From Sutcliffiella horikoshii (GTDB lineage: Bacteria; Bacillota; Bacilli; Bacillales; Bacillaceae_I), in assembly GCF_008180725.1 (NCBI RefSeq), contig NZ_VTEV01000003.1, positions 301,841 through 365,840 on the forward strand: 64,000 bases of DNA. Reading direction: 5' to 3'. Made by a program: the position numbers and the translations under genes. Below, piece after piece: positions 18,494 to 28,532 of this stretch; positions within the stretch are counted from its first letter, which is position 1; each line of letters starts with the position of its first letter. Under the pieces are notes generated by a model. That model made no database searches. It saw only the letters and a program-made list of their open reading frames with translations, and was not told the DNA's origin.

Positions 18494-19783
18494 TTATCCT
18501 TTTATCGCAGAAAACGATTTTTCAATCGCTTCTAATGTCTTTTCAATATCCTCATCACTATGAGCTGTGGACAAGAACAATCCTTCGAACTGGGATGGTG
18601 GCAGGAATACTCCGTTGTTTGCCATCTCACGGAAAAACTTTGCGAAATAACCTAAATCTGAAGACTTTGCCACATCATAGTTTACTACTTCCTCACTATT
18701 GAAGAAGAAACCAATCATGGACCCTGCTCGGTTTACCGATACAGGCACATTGTATTTCTCACCTAAAGCAACAATTCCCTCTTCTAAGCGATCCGCTTTT
18801 TTGCCGAACTCTTTATACGTTTCAGGAGTCAGTTGAGCCAAAGTTTCAAATCCAGCTGTCATGGCAAGTGGATTACCAGACAATGTTCCGGCCTGATAGA
18901 TTGGTCCACTTGGAGCAACCTGTGCCATGATTTCGGCTTTACCGCCATATGCACCAACAGGAAGGCCTCCTCCGATTACTTTACCAAGACAGGTTAAATC
19001 AGGTGTTACGCCGTAAAACCCTTGTGCACAATGGTAATCCACACGGAAACCAGTCATTACTTCATCAAAAATCAACACAGCGCCATATTCCGTGGTTACC
19101 TCGCGTAAGCCTTCCAAGAAACCTGGTTGCGGTGGAACCACTCCCATGTTACCAGCTACAGGTTCCACAATGACACCAGCGATGTCGTCTCCGAATTCCT
19201 TGAATGCATAACGGATGCTCTCCAAGTCATTGTAAGGTACGGTAATCGTGTTTTGCGCGACACCTTCAGGCACACCAGGGCTGTCAGGCAATCCAAGCGT
19301 TGCGACACCAGAACCGGCTTTAATCAATAGGGAATCGCCATGTCCGTGATAGCAGCCTTCAAACTTGATGATTTTGTTACGTCCTGTATATCCACGTGCT
19401 AAACGAAGCGCACTCATCGTAGCTTCTGTTCCGGAGCTCACCATACGGACTACTTCGATGGAAGGTACTCTTTCAATAACTAGCTTTGCGAGTTCGTTCT
19501 CGATAAGTGTTGGAGCACCAAAGCTTGTCCCTGATTCTGTTACTTTTTTAATTGCTTCTACTACGCGGTCATTGGAGTGGCCATGAATTAGTGGTCCCCA
19601 TGAAAGAACATAATCTATGTATTCGTTTCCGTCCACATCGTATATTTTAGAGCCTTTTCCTCGCTCCATGAAGATTGGGTCCATGTCTACTGATTTAAAG
19701 GCACGTACTGGGCTGTTCACGCCGCCTGGCATCAGTTTGGACGCTTCTATAAAAGCTTCTTTAGAATTTTCATAACTTCTCAT
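18494..19783 (-). CDS. hemL: glutamate-1-semialdehyde 2,1-aminomutase
   Basis: This 429-residue PLP enzyme converts glutamate-1-semialdehyde to 5-aminolevulinate, the second step of the C5 haem route. It shows [12 protein letters not shown], the glycine-rich [16 protein letters not shown], the PLP aspartate in [12 protein letters not shown] and the Schiff-base lysine in [18 protein letters not shown]. Length is typical. It is the last gene of the hem set but is separated from hemB by 266 bases holding two dispersed repeat copies, unlike the compact B. subtilis operon. Confidence 0.97.
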   Translation of the reverse strand: MRSYENSKEAFIEASKLMPGGVNSPVRAFKSVDMDPIFMERGKGSKIYDVDGNEYIDYVLSWGPLIHGHSNDRVVEAIKKVTESGTSFGAPTLIENELAKLVIERVPSIEVVRMVSSGTEATMSALRLARGYTGRNKIIKFEGCYHGHGDSLLIKAGSGVATLGLPDSPGVPEGVAQNTITVPYNDLESIRYAFKEFGDDIAGVIVEPVAGNMGVVPPQPGFLEGLREVTTEYGAVLIFDEVMTGFRVDYHCAQGFYGVTPDLTCLGKVIGGGLPVGAYGGKAEIMAQVAPSGPIYQAGTLSGNPLAMTAGFETLAQLTPETYKEFGKKADRLEEGIVALGEKYNVPVSVNRAGSMIGFFFNSEEVVNYDVAKSSDLGYFAKFFREMANNGVFLPPSQFEGLFLSTAHSDEDIEKTLEAIEKSFSAIKG

Positions 19784-19849
19784 TCTTCTATCATCCTTTC
19801 TTTTTCTGAAATGGATTACAAATTAATTTAATCGTTCATTTACGCTGCA

Positions 19850-19905
19850 GGCACTGCTTTCCATAGGCGGTCCGGAAGCCTCCTCGGCCTCACCGAAACC
19901 ACAGA
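19850..19905 (+). repeat. dispersed hairpin repeat, truncated copy 3
   Basis: Contains CTTTCCATAGGCGGTCCGG and GAAGCCTCCTCGGC, matching the subtype of copy 7 (GCGGTCCGGGAGCCTCCTCGG). The 3' half of the element is missing. It lies between hemB and hemL. Confidence 0.6.
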
Positions 19906-19938
19906 AAAGTCTTTTTACTAAGATATTGTTAAGACACC

Positions 19939-20030
19939 GCTGTTGATTTCCGCAAATGGCTTCGCTTTCCTAGGGGCGCAGCTGGAGCAGCCTATGGGGT
20001 CTTCCCTGTGCCTTCCGCTCCAATCCATCA
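19939..20030 (+). repeat. dispersed hairpin repeat, internally deleted copy 4
   Basis: Begins GCTGTTGATTTCCG, keeps TTCGCTTTCCTAGGGGCG and ends CCGCTCCAATCCATCA, but the central hairpin is shortened. It lies between hemB and hemL within the hem transcription unit. Confidence 0.8.
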
Positions 20031-20048
20031 TTCTAGGAAACCAAATTG

Positions 20049-21029
20049 TTACTTCTCATCCAACCAACGCGCCACGTCTTTTGCGTAGTAGGTGATGATC
20101 AAGTCTACACCTGCACGCTTCATGCCGATTAGTTTTTCCATCACCACTTCTTGTTCGTTGATCCATCCGTTCATGGCTGCCGCTTTGATCATAGAGTATT
20201 CGCCACTAACATTGTAGGCTACGACAGGAACATTGAAGTTGTTTTTTACATCACGGATGATGTCCAAGTATGCCATGGCAGGCTTCACAATTAGGAAGTC
20301 CGCTCCTTCTAGCAGGTCAGACTCTGCTTCGCGAAGTGCTTCTTGACGATTGGCTGGGTCCATTTGATACGTTTTTCTGTCTCCGAATTGAGGAGAGCTG
20401 TGCGCTGCATCACGGAAAGGGCCGTAGAATGCGGAAGAATATTTCACTGCATAGGACATGATTGGTACATTTTCAAAGCCGTTCTCATCCAACCCTGCGC
20501 GGATTGCCGCTACGAATCCATCCATCATGTTGGACGGAGCAATGATGTCCGCACCTGCACGCGCTTGGCTAACTGCTGTGCGCGCCAACAGATCAAGTGT
20601 TGGATCATTTAAAATCCGACCCTCTTCCACAATTCCACAATGTCCGTGAGATGTATATTGGCACAGACATGTGTCTGCAATAATTACAAGCTCCGGGAAG
20701 CTTTCTTTAATTTGTGAGATTGCCTGCTGCACAATGCCATGGTCATGGTAGGCTTGCGTTCCTACTTCATCTTTTTCTTTCGGCACACCGAACACGATAA
20801 CTGATTTGATTCCGAGGTCCGTAACTTCCGCCATTTCAGCATTCAACAGGTCCAAGGACAGGTGGTATACGCCTGGCATAGAAGGAACTTCCTTCTTAAT
20901 GTTTTCCCCTTCTACCACAAAAATTGGGTAGATGAAGTCTTCCTTATGTAGGTATGTTTCACGCACCAATGAGCGCATGTTATCTGAATTTCTTAATCTG
21001 CGATGACGAGTAAATTGCAAGTCTTTCAT
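20049..21029 (-). CDS. hemB: delta-aminolevulinic acid dehydratase (porphobilinogen synthase)
   Basis: This 326-residue enzyme condenses two 5-aminolevulinate molecules to porphobilinogen. Visible motifs are the metal-binding cysteine cluster [14 protein letters not shown], the first catalytic lysine region ([18 protein letters not shown]) and the second in [14 protein letters not shown]. The ATG I chose has GGGAGG 7 bases ahead; an upstream in-frame ATG inside hemD lacks one. The hemD stop overlaps this gene's start region, so they are coupled. Confidence 0.97.
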   Translation of the reverse strand: MKDLQFTRHRRLRNSDNMRSLVRETYLHKEDFIYPIFVVEGENIKKEVPSMPGVYHLSLDLLNAEMAEVTDLGIKSVIVFGVPKEKDEVGTQAYHDHGIVQQAISQIKESFPELVIIADTCLCQYTSHGHCGIVEEGRILNDPTLDLLARTAVSQARAGADIIAPSNMMDGFVAAIRAGLDENGFENVPIMSYAVKYSSAFYGPFRDAAHSSPQFGDRKTYQMDPANRQEALREAESDLLEGADFLIVKPAMAYLDIIRDVKNNFNVPVVAYNVSGEYSMIKAAAMNGWINEQEVVMEKLIGMKRAGVDLIITYYAKDVARWLDEK

Positions 21030-21030
21030 A

Positions 21031-21777
21031 TTATGTATCCTCCCTTTTAAAATATTGCACAATTTCTTCTAAGAGACCGTCCATTGTATACTCAGATGGA
21101 CTGATTGCCACATTAATTCCGGCTTTTTCTGCAGCATTTCTGGTTATCGGACCAATGGTTGCCACCGGACCTTTTGGCAGCCCGAAAAGTTTCATATAGT
21201 TATGTACGGTTGAAGGGCTGGTAAACGTGTATAGGTCAACTTTTCCCTCTTTCAACCATTTCCATTCCTTTTCCTCTGGTACTCGAATCCTGTTTTCATA
21301 TACGACTATCTGCTTAACATTGTACCCTATTCTACTAAGTTCTTCACGTAAAAGGGGCCGAGCAAGATTGCCTTGAATGAGCAAAATGGAACTGATTGTC
21401 TCTTTTGCAAAACTATCTATCAAATCTTCTGCAGAAAACCTACTTGGGACAAGGTCCACTTTATATCCAAGCACTTCCAATGCTTGTTTTGTTTTTGCTC
21501 CGACCACTGCAATCTTGTTTGGCAAGCGACCTTGATAGAGTTCAAAGAAATACTTCACGCCATTTACACTCGTAAATACAATCCACTCATAGTCTGGTAA
21601 GTTAGACTTAATATCCTCAGCGACACTTTCGTTATCCGAAACATGCTGAAATTGAATAAGAGGGACTTCAAGCGAGGTCCCTCCGAGTGACTGGATCTGC
21701 TTGGAAAAGTACCTTGCCTGCTCTTTGCTTCTTGTAATAAGAATGCGTTTATCGGCTAAAGGCAAAGTACGATCCAT
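21031..21777 (-). CDS. hemD: uroporphyrinogen-III synthase
   Basis: This 248-residue protein closes hydroxymethylbilane to uroporphyrinogen III. The family is poorly conserved, but the start [19 protein letters not shown], the hinge segment [17 protein letters not shown], the [13 protein letters not shown] segment and [17 protein letters not shown] are characteristic. Its ATG overlaps the hemC stop by one base (TAATG), which implies coupled translation. Confidence 0.93.
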   Translation of the reverse strand: MDRTLPLADKRILITRSKEQARYFSKQIQSLGGTSLEVPLIQFQHVSDNESVAEDIKSNLPDYEWIVFTSVNGVKYFFELYQGRLPNKIAVVGAKTKQALEVLGYKVDLVPSRFSAEDLIDSFAKETISSILLIQGNLARPLLREELSRIGYNVKQIVVYENRIRVPEEKEWKWLKEGKVDLYTFTSPSTVHNYMKLFGLPKGPVATIGPITRNAAEKAGINVAISPSEYTMDGLLEEIVQYFKREDT

Positions 21778-22709
21778 TACTGATCCAGCTCCTTTTTCAC
21801 ATCATCAATTAATTTTTTTCCACCCTGTGCAGTCAGACTCTCAGCAGCTTCCAATCCGACCTTCACAGCATCTGTTCCTGTAATTCTTTCTTTATATAGT
21901 ACAGAGCCGTCTGGGGCACCTACGAGTACTGTCAGCGTGATGTTATCATCCTGTCCAACAGAGGCATATCCCGCGATAGGCACTTGGCATCCACCTTCCA
22001 TTTTATGAAGGAAAGCACGTTCTGCTGTGACTGCTTTTTGTGTCACAGAATCCGTGAACAAACTTAAAGCTTCAAGCAATTCAGCATCATCTTCACGGCA
22101 TTCAATGGAAAGAGCCCCTTGTCCAACAGCTGGCAAGCATAGATCTTCATCAAGGAATTCTGTCACCACATCTTTTGACCATCCCATTCTTGCAAGGCCT
22201 GCTGCTGCTAAAATAATCGCATCATAGTCTTCATTTTGAAGCTTTGCGAGACGTGTATCAATATTTCCTCGAATCCATTTGATTTCAAGATCCGGACGTT
22301 TTGCTAGTAGCTGTGCACCACGGCGCAGGCTACTTGTTCCCACAATAGACCCGCTTGGCAGATCTGCAAATTTCACATGGTCCTTAGAAATAAATGCATC
22401 GCGGTGATCTTCACGGAAAGGAATGCATCCAATCGTCAAGCCCTCCGGTAAAACAGCTGGCATATCTTTCATGCTGTGAACGGCCATGTCTATTTCTTTA
22501 TCAAGCATCGCTTGTTCGATCTCTTTAACGAAAAGGCCTTTTCCACCAACTTTAGATAAGGTGACGTCAAGAATCTGATCTCCCTTAGTGACAATTTCTT
22601 TTACTTCAAAATCAAAAGGCGCACCTAATGCCTTCAGTTGATCGATGACCCAGTTCGTTTGGGTTAAAGCAAGCTTACTTCTTCTAGAACCTACAACTAT
22701 TTTTCTCAT
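21777..22709 (-). CDS. hemC: porphobilinogen deaminase (hydroxymethylbilane synthase)
   Basis: This 310-residue enzyme links four porphobilinogen units. It has the N-terminal [15 protein letters not shown], the catalytic aspartate region [42 protein letters not shown] and the dipyrromethane-cofactor cysteine in [12 protein letters not shown]. It lies between hemX and hemD in the standard order. Confidence 0.97.
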   Translation of the reverse strand: MRKIVVGSRRSKLALTQTNWVIDQLKALGAPFDFEVKEIVTKGDQILDVTLSKVGGKGLFVKEIEQAMLDKEIDMAVHSMKDMPAVLPEGLTIGCIPFREDHRDAFISKDHVKFADLPSGSIVGTSSLRRGAQLLAKRPDLEIKWIRGNIDTRLAKLQNEDYDAIILAAAGLARMGWSKDVVTEFLDEDLCLPAVGQGALSIECREDDAELLEALSLFTDSVTQKAVTAERAFLHKMEGGCQVPIAGYASVGQDDNITLTVLVGAPDGSVLYKERITGTDAVKVGLEAAESLTAQGGKKLIDDVKKELDQ

Positions 22710-22740
22710 ATTTCCTCCTTACCCAAAGCCGATGGGATTC

Positions 22741-23574
22741 CTATAAGATCCAAAAATGAAAATTTGATAATCTGCCAAACAGGAAAAAGTTGATGAGGAC
22801 GACTAGAAACGCAGCAATATTCCAGTTCGCTATCCCCTTCCCACTAATTCCTTTTGCAAGTCTTTGATAAAAATAATAACTGTATGCTGTAATGACAATG
22901 AAAGAGCCAATCACTTTCATGTCATACCATTGAAATTCGGACAATTTAACAGACGCCCAAATGCTACCTAATATTAACGAAAGCAATAGCATCGGCACTC
23001 CGATTACATTCAAAACATAGGACATATGATCAAGTTTGGCCAAATCCTGAATCCGCAATAACCGTTTGCCCCACTTTTTCTCCTTTAACAGCCGATATTG
23101 AATGACATATAACAAGGAAAATACGAAAGACAGGGAAAAGGCACCATAAGACAGGATTGCCATTGTAATATGAATAATGAGTAACTCGGATACTAAGGCT
23201 TGGGCAACCACTTGGGATTCATGCTGTACAGGTGTGAATGTGTGCAATGCCAATACTAAAAATCCTATCACATTTGTAAAAAACACAATGAAGTCAACGC
23301 GTAAGATTCTGTTTATGATGAGAGAAAAGGTAATCAATACCCATGTATAGAAATACATCCCCTCATAAAGCGTCAATATTGGGAATCGTCCGGTATCAAG
23401 CATACGTAAAAATAAGAAAACCGTTTGCAATACCCATACAATTGCAAGTAACCAGAAGGCTGTTTTATTTGCCTTCTGGTTATGTTGAAGAAAATCAATA
23501 AAATATAAGAGCACGCTTAAGGCATAAAGAAGAATCGTTAATTCATATAGCCTTGCGATTGTCATCTCTAGCAT
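22741..23574 (-). CDS. hemX: HemX, integral membrane regulator of HemA level
   Basis: This 277-residue protein has about eight hydrophobic helices and the CcsA/HemX pattern (EGMYFYTWVLITFSLIINR and HITMAILSYGAFSLSFVFSL). In B. subtilis HemX lowers the amount of glutamyl-tRNA reductase post-transcriptionally. It sits 15 bases after hemA, as expected, with AGAGAGG 9 bases before its ATG. Confidence 0.93.
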   Translation of the reverse strand: MLEMTIARLYELTILLYALSVLLYFIDFLQHNQKANKTAFWLLAIVWVLQTVFLFLRMLDTGRFPILTLYEGMYFYTWVLITFSLIINRILRVDFIVFFTNVIGFLVLALHTFTPVQHESQVVAQALVSELLIIHITMAILSYGAFSLSFVFSLLYVIQYRLLKEKKWGKRLLRIQDLAKLDHMSYVLNVIGVPMLLLSLILGSIWASVKLSEFQWYDMKVIGSFIVITAYSYYFYQRLAKGISGKGIANWNIAAFLVVLINFFLFGRLSNFHFWIL

Positions 23575-23589
23575 AGTTAACAGCCTCTC

Positions 23590-24960
23590 TTACGACCTGT
23601 ATGTCGCAGCTTGAGGAAGCGGAATTCCTACAGGAGCCGAAGAACTCTTCTCCTTTTTCACAGTATAGTACTGTGATTGAACTTCTTGTTGAACCGCCTC
23701 TTCGATATTAAAGATTTTAGTGAACAGTTCTAGAGATTCTTTTGCGTCAGATTCGGCTGAAAGTTCTTTCGCTCGTAAAATCGGGTCGCGCAACATCTGG
23801 TTGATGATGCTCTTCGTATGTTTATTTAAGACCTTAATCTCACGCTCCGAAAGATGAGGAAGTTTTCGTTGGATACTTTGCATCGTTTCGGATTGAATAT
23901 CCAGCGCCTTTTGACGTAATGCGGAAATGACCGGAACCACACCAAGTGTGTTCAACCAGTGTTTAAACTCCACAATCTCCTCTTCGATGAACAGTTCAAT
24001 CTCTTCTGCCGCTTTTTTGCGTTCTGCCAAATTGGCATTGACGATTCCCTCAAGATCATCAATATCGTATAAGAAGACGCTCTCTAACTTATCCAATTCC
24101 GGGTCCAAATCCCGTGGAACCGCAATATCCACCATGAAAAGTGGACGGCCTTTTCTCATACGCTCAACATAGGTCATATCGTCTTTAGTTAAAACATAGT
24201 CTTTGGCACCGGTAGAAGAGATAAGAATATCCGCTTCTACCAACGCACAGGAAAGCTCCTGCATGGACTTTGCCTGGCCTGCGAAACGATTCGCCAGGTT
24301 TGTTGCTTTTTCCAACGTACGGTTGATGACCGTAACTTTTTCTACCCCGTTGCTGTGAAGATTCTGGACGGCGAGTTCTCCCATTTTCCCTGCGCCTAAA
24401 ATTAATACATGCTTGTTTTTCAAATCCCCGAAAATCTTTTTCGCAAGCTCCACCGCTGCATAGCTGACAGAAACGGCATTGGATCCGATATCAGTTTCGG
24501 AATGTGCCCGTTTCGCTAAAGTGATAGCTTGTTTAAATAATTGATTAAAAATGGTTCCGACCGTTTTATGTTCTTGTGCGGCAAGAAAACTTGTACGGAT
24601 TTGACCAAGGATTTGTGTTTCCCCAAGCACCATGGAATCCAATCCACAGGACACCCGGTACAAATGCTCAATTGCCCCGTCATGTTCATATATGTTCAAG
24701 TAAGGAGAAAACTCTTCCTTGTCTAAACCGAACCAGTCTGCAAGGAAAGCTTTAATATAATAACGTCCAGTATGCAACTGATCGACTACTGCATAGACTT
24801 CCGTACGGTTGCAGGTAGAAACAATGATGTTTTCCAAGATGGACTTTTGGTCCTTCAGAGCTACCATTGCTTTATTCAGATCAGCTGGATTAAATGTCAA
24901 TTTTTCACGTATTTCAACAGGGGCCGTTTTATAATTAACACCGACTACTATGATATGCAC
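23590..24960 (-). CDS. hemA: glutamyl-tRNA reductase
   Basis: This protein of about 456 residues reduces glutamyl-tRNA to glutamate-1-semialdehyde, the first step of haem synthesis. It has the catalytic cysteine in [11 protein letters not shown], the [17 protein letters not shown] signature, the NADPH fold [17 protein letters not shown] and the C-terminal dimerisation helices. I chose the GTG 9 bases after GGGGGTG, giving [14 protein letters not shown] like B. subtilis HemA; the ORF stays open 11 codons further. It heads the hemAXCDB(L) set. A TATAAT lies at 25002-25007 on the minus strand, but no good -35 was found. Confidence 0.96.
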   Translation of the reverse strand: MHIIVVGVNYKTAPVEIREKLTFNPADLNKAMVALKDQKSILENIIVSTCNRTEVYAVVDQLHTGRYYIKAFLADWFGLDKEEFSPYLNIYEHDGAIEHLYRVSCGLDSMVLGETQILGQIRTSFLAAQEHKTVGTIFNQLFKQAITLAKRAHSETDIGSNAVSVSYAAVELAKKIFGDLKNKHVLILGAGKMGELAVQNLHSNGVEKVTVINRTLEKATNLANRFAGQAKSMQELSCALVEADILISSTGAKDYVLTKDDMTYVERMRKGRPLFMVDIAVPRDLDPELDKLESVFLYDIDDLEGIVNANLAERKKAAEEIELFIEEEIVEFKHWLNTLGVVPVISALRQKALDIQSETMQSIQRKLPHLSEREIKVLNKHTKSIINQMLRDPILRAKELSAESDAKESLELFTKIFNIEEAVQQEVQSQYYTVKKEKSSSAPVGIPLPQAATYRS

Positions 24961-25210
24961 TTGTTCGTACACCCCCACAAAAAATAATATCATCTACTAA
25001 AATTATAACATGACTAATGCTAGATACTTTTGTTAAAATGTGAACAAATAGTTTCCAATTTAATAATTAGGATACATGAAAATACACCGTTTTCATGGTT
25101 TCTCTTAGTTATATATTACAAACATTACAATTCTTTTATTCACCAACTTGTACATTAACAGAATTTCATTGTAGAATCAAGGTTTCAGCCTCGATCTCAA
25201 GGAGGAAAAT

Positions 25211-25693
25211 ATGAAGAAAAATAGCTTTCTGCCTGGGTTGCTTTTATTATTTTTTGGTGCATATTTCCTGTTACAACAATTAAACATTGTGTTGTGGGAA
25301 GGGATGTTGCACTGGTCCACTATCCTCGTCATTGCAGGAATTGCACTTTTATTACAAGCTTATAAACAGAGTGATTATCCTAACATCCTCCCTGGCTTTG
25401 TATTACTAGGTATTGGATTGCATTTTCAGCTTAAGGATAAGGTAGATGTCTGGCCCGATCACTTTGCTGTTATCATTTTGATTATCGGCATTGGCTTTAT
25501 TCTTCGTTCGCAGAAGACGAAGGGCGGTATGTTTGAGGGAGTCCTGTTGTGCATACTTGCTAGTTTCTTTCTTTTCTACGATACGTTTATGGAGATGCTA
25601 GGTGTGGTAGAGACTGGTGTTGCTAGTTTACATACTTTTTGGCCGGTTTTGTTGATTTTGATTGGTGCGTTTTTTGTTTTTAAGAAGAAATAA
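25211..25693 (+). CDS. membrane protein with LiaI/LiaF-like TM repeats (YsxD-like by position)
   Basis: This 160-residue protein has two or three repeats of short helix pairs (LLLLFFGAYFLLQQLNIV, ILPGFVLLGIGLHFQL, TFWPVLLILIGAFFVFKKK), the pattern of LiaI/LiaF N-terminal regions. It is divergent from hemA, where B. subtilis also has a small membrane gene, ysxD; I infer rather than recognise that match. GGAGG lies 6 bases before the ATG. A TTGTAC/TAGAAT pair about 18 bases apart upstream is a possible promoter. Confidence 0.75.
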   Translation: MKKNSFLPGLLLLFFGAYFLLQQLNIVLWEGMLHWSTILVIAGIALLLQAYKQSDYPNILPGFVLLGIGLHFQLKDKVDVWPDHFAVIILIIGIGFILRSQKTKGGMFEGVLLCILASFFLFYDTFMEMLGVVETGVASLHTFWPVLLILIGAFFVFKKK

Positions 25694-25695
25694 TG

Positions 25696-25746
25696 GAAGA
25701 CCTACAAGCAATGGAGTGTTATTCCGTTGTTGTAGGTCTTTTTGTT
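25696..25746 (+). terminator. terminator after the YsxD-like gene
   Basis: AAGACCTACAA pairs with TTGTAGGTCTT, followed by TTTGTTTG, starting a few bases after the stop codon. Confidence 0.85.
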
Positions 25747-25764
25747 TGTACACCTATGTTTACT

Positions 25765-25894
25765 CCCTGTTTTCTTCCGTTCCAGGTGTTCGCTTTCCGC
25801 GGGACGGTGCTTGAGCCTCCTCGCTGCGCTGCGGGGTCTCAAGCTACCGTTATCCCCCGTAGAAGTCTCACACCTTGCACTCCAGGGAACAGGG
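25765..25894 (+). repeat. dispersed hairpin repeat, copy 5
   Basis: Ends CCCTGTT and AACAGGG pair. The core TTCGCTTTCCGCGGGACGG, TTGAGCCTCCTCG and GGGGTCTCAAG is intact. It lies between the convergent YsxD-like gene and the ABC ATPase gene. Confidence 0.88.
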
Positions 25895-25931
25895 GAAATC
25901 TGTATCACCAAATTGCCAATTTGATTACTGG

Positions 25932-26663
25932 TTACAGAACAGCTTCCAGGAAGTCTCTTGTTCTCTGGTTTTTAGGATTGTTGAAGAGGTCCTGTGGGGG
26001 GCCTTCTTCGACGATTTTGCCGTCGTGCATGTAGATGACTCGATCGGCGACTTCTTGGGCGAACCCCATTTCGTGGGTGACGACAACCATGGTCATTCCT
26101 TCTTCGGCGAGTTCTTTCATGGTTTTTAGTACTTCTCCTACCAGTTCAGGGTCAAGGGCGGATGTTGGTTCATCAAAGAGCATGACATCCGGTTTCATGG
26201 CAAGGGAACGAGCAATGGCCACACGCTGCTTTTGTCCGCCTGAAAGCTTTTCGGGATAAACATTCTCTTTATCTGACAAGCCCACTTTTGCCAAAAGATC
26301 GGATGCGATTTTTCTTGCGTCCTCTTTCTTCAGCTTCTCGACCTGTACAGGAGCTTCCATAACATTCTCTAAAACTGTTTTATGAGGGAAAAGATGAAAA
26401 TGCTGAAACACCATGCCGACTTTTTGACGGACTTTATTTAAATTGTCTTTTTCTACGTCGACTTCCTTGCCGTCTATGACTACAGTGCCGCTATCCTTCA
26501 TTTCAAGAAAGTTCAAACAACGCAGAATTGTACTTTTACCGGATCCGCTGGCACCAATCAGACAGACAACTTCTTTATTTTTTACGGTCAAAGATATATC
26601 TTTTAAAACATGTAGGTCTCCGAACGATTTATTTAAGTTTACGACTTCTATTTTGTTACTCAT
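25932..26663 (-). CDS. polar amino acid ABC transporter, ATP-binding protein
   Basis: This 243-residue ATPase shows Walker [19 protein letters not shown], the Q-loop, the [17 protein letters not shown] signature and Walker [20 protein letters not shown]. It is of the GlnQ/ArtM type that powers amino acid uptake. It follows the permease gene by 12 bases. Substrate cannot be told from the ATPase. Confidence 0.93.
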   Translation of the reverse strand: MSNKIEVVNLNKSFGDLHVLKDISLTVKNKEVVCLIGASGSGKSTILRCLNFLEMKDSGTVVIDGKEVDVEKDNLNKVRQKVGMVFQHFHLFPHKTVLENVMEAPVQVEKLKKEDARKIASDLLAKVGLSDKENVYPEKLSGGQKQRVAIARSLAMKPDVMLFDEPTSALDPELVGEVLKTMKELAEEGMTMVVVTHEMGFAQEVADRVIYMHDGKIVEEGPPQDLFNNPKNQRTRDFLEAVL

Positions 26664-26675
26664 TATCCCTACCTC

Positions 26676-27338
26676 CTATCTATCACTAACTGAGAATTTA
26701 CGTTCTAACAGATTAACAAATATTCCAATCAACCCTACAAGGAATAGGTAGTAAACAGAAACTACCAACAAGTACGTCATATAGTCAAAGCTGTTTGCAC
26801 CTTGTGTTTGCGCTACATTGAACAGTTCGTAGAAACCGATAAATGCAGCTAAGGATGAATCCTTTAAACAGATGATAAACTGATTTCCAAGTGGCGGCAG
26901 TGCCCTTCTGAACGCCTGTGGCAATATAATTCTTCTCATCGCCAGATTGCGTGTCATACCCAATGAGCGTCCAGCTTCCATTTGTCCTTTGTCAATCGAT
27001 TGAATGGTTCCACGGAATATCTCGGCAATATAGGCACCATTATGGAAGGCCAGCGCCAATGTGACGGACCAGAATGCAGTGATTCCCATCTGCACCAATC
27101 CATAGTAGAATACAAAGATTTGAACAATTAATGGGGTTCCCCGTACAAGGTATATGTAAGTATTGGCGATCCACTCTAGTACTATAATCTTGGATATTTT
27201 AAGAAAGGCAAAAAATAAGCCGACAAAAAGTGCAATAACAATTGAAATGGCTGTAATTTGAAGGGTTTTTAGCATCCCTCTTAAAAACATGTCATATGAA
27301 CTGAAGAATACATCAATAAAATGTGCTAAACTGGGCAT
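26676..27338 (-). CDS. polar amino acid ABC transporter, permease
   Basis: This protein of about 220 residues is a HEAT-family (His/Glu/Arg/opine) permease: MLKTLQITAISIVIALFVGL, the conserved YLVRGTPLIVQIFVFYYG, and the EAA loop EAGRSLGMTRNLAMRRIILP that docks on the ATPase. About five helices are visible. I chose the ATG preceded by AAGGGAG about 9 bases away; the frame is open 27 codons upstream into a terminator-like hairpin. Confidence 0.92.
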   Translation of the reverse strand: MPSLAHFIDVFFSSYDMFLRGMLKTLQITAISIVIALFVGLFFAFLKISKIIVLEWIANTYIYLVRGTPLIVQIFVFYYGLVQMGITAFWSVTLALAFHNGAYIAEIFRGTIQSIDKGQMEAGRSLGMTRNLAMRRIILPQAFRRALPPLGNQFIICLKDSSLAAFIGFYELFNVAQTQGANSFDYMTYLLVVSVYYLFLVGLIGIFVNLLERKFSVSDR

Positions 27339-27390
27339 ACTTTGCTTCACTCCCTTGTGCTGATGTGTGCTATTGTGATATTTAATGCTG

Positions 27391-27426
27391 ATAAAAAATG
27401 TGTGGTGAGTGAACACCACACATTTC
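27391..27426 (-). terminator. intercistronic hairpin between binding protein and permease genes
   Basis: On the minus strand AATGTGTGGTG pairs with CACCACACATT, followed by TTTTATC. It stands just after the binding-protein gene and before the permease start, so it could make the binding protein more abundant than the membrane parts. Confidence 0.8.
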
Positions 27427-27456
27427 AGAGACAGGATAGATTATTCTAATTCGGTA

Positions 27457-28236
27457 TTACTCACCCGGGTCTGAAGTAATGTCTTCACCAAAGTACTCTT
27501 CACTTATCTCTTTTAGTTTTCCGTTTTCACGTAATGTTTCAAGCGCTTCATTAATCGCTTCCAATAGGGCTTCATTACCTTTTGCTACTGCTACAGCCTG
27601 TTCACTGCGATCTAATAGCTCGCGAGCCTCCAGTTCCATTCCTGATCCGATTGCTTCACGACCGGTAACAAAATCCGTTACCACTGCATCGTGACGGCCA
27701 TTGTTAAGTGCCTCTAACGCCACAACATCGCTATCATAGTTTACGATATTATCAGATACACCCTCCACTAAATCTGCATAAGTGGAGCCTCTGGAAACGG
27801 CGATTTCCATTCCCTCTAGATCATCCATGGTTTGGATGTCACTGTCAGGACGCACAAAAATTTGGGCGCCAGAATAATAGTATGGTGTGGAGAAGTCCAC
27901 TTCTTTTAATCTCTCTTCCGTAATGGTATGACTCGCAACCGCAGCATCAAAGCGGCCATTCTTTACTCCTTCAACAATACTCGCAAAAGTGTACTTTTCC
28001 TGCTCTGGTTCCAACCCAAGTTCAGCTGCAATAGCTTCCCCGACCTCGATATCAAACCCAGTCATGTTTCCGGAACCATCTGTTACACTAAATGGCGCAA
28101 ATTCTCCTGAAGAAGCAAATATAAACTTATCTTCCTTTACTAATTCATACCCTTCACTTGTTGTTGTTTTACCACCGCATGCTGCCAGAATGGTAGACAA
28201 CAAAAATAACGTGACTAACAATACCCTTTTTTTCAA
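27457..28236 (-). CDS. amino acid ABC transporter, substrate-binding lipoprotein
   Basis: This 259-residue protein has a lipoprotein signal peptide (MKKRVLLVTLFLLSTILAAC, cysteine in the lipobox) and a family 3 solute-binding domain: GEFAPFSVTDGSGNMTGFDI, VEGVKNGRFDAAVASHTIT and the SRGSTYADL loop. It would be anchored outside the membrane and deliver a polar amino acid. The start is TTG with AAGGGGGA ahead; its first bases overlap the stop of a nine-codon upstream reading frame. Confidence 0.92.
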   Translation of the reverse strand: MKKRVLLVTLFLLSTILAACGGKTTTSEGYELVKEDKFIFASSGEFAPFSVTDGSGNMTGFDIEVGEAIAAELGLEPEQEKYTFASIVEGVKNGRFDAAVASHTITEERLKEVDFSTPYYYSGAQIFVRPDSDIQTMDDLEGMEIAVSRGSTYADLVEGVSDNIVNYDSDVVALEALNNGRHDAVVTDFVTGREAIGSGMELEARELLDRSEQAVAVAKGNEALLEAINEALETLRENGKLKEISEEYFGEDITSDPGE

Positions 28237-28262
28237 TTTCCAAAATCCCCCTTAGTGTCCAT
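28233..28262 (-). CDS. possible nine-codon leader ORF upstream of the binding protein
   Basis: ATG is preceded by AAAAGGGAG at a good distance, encodes MDTKGDFGN and stops with TGA inside the TTGA that starts the binding-protein gene. The arrangement suggests translational coupling. Nothing beyond position and ribosome site supports it. Confidence 0.35.
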   Translation of the reverse strand: MDTKGDFGN

Positions 28263-28475
28263 TTTTTCGTCTCCCTTTTATGTTAACAATTACGGAAAAC
28301 TACCACAAATAAGCTTTAAATTCATATTTGTTAATAATTCAGTAAATTCCAACTTTAGAAGACTTCACTACCTATGTATCGTATGTATGCTCGGAATTGC
28401 TCCTTGTACATCCTATTCCCTAATTTTCCAATCTAATAAACATATTTTTCGAAATTTTTCTTACTTTTTACTAAT

Positions 28476-28525
28476 AAAAAAATAGATTTCATAGCTACTA
28501 TTTCATTTAAGCTATGAAATCTATT
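28476..28525 (-). terminator. terminator after alaX
   Basis: A perfect 15-base inverted repeat (ATAGATTTCATAGCT with AGCTATGAAATCTAT) is followed on the minus strand by TTTTTTTATTAG. The remaining 28263-28475 stretch is AT-rich and must hold the promoter of the ABC operon; I did not find a clear one. Confidence 0.85.
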
Positions 28526-28532
28526 CTACTCT

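Noticed and set aside
24993-25020. PerR box upstream of hemA
   Set aside because: TTATAATTTTAGTAG matches the consensus in the first half only; the second half fits at 3 of 7 positions.
25693-26034. ORFs of 60-113 codons over copies of the hairpin repeat (also at 45440, 54416, 61741)
   Set aside because: They have no ribosome sites and follow the repeat sequence, so they are by-products of its GC-rich composition.
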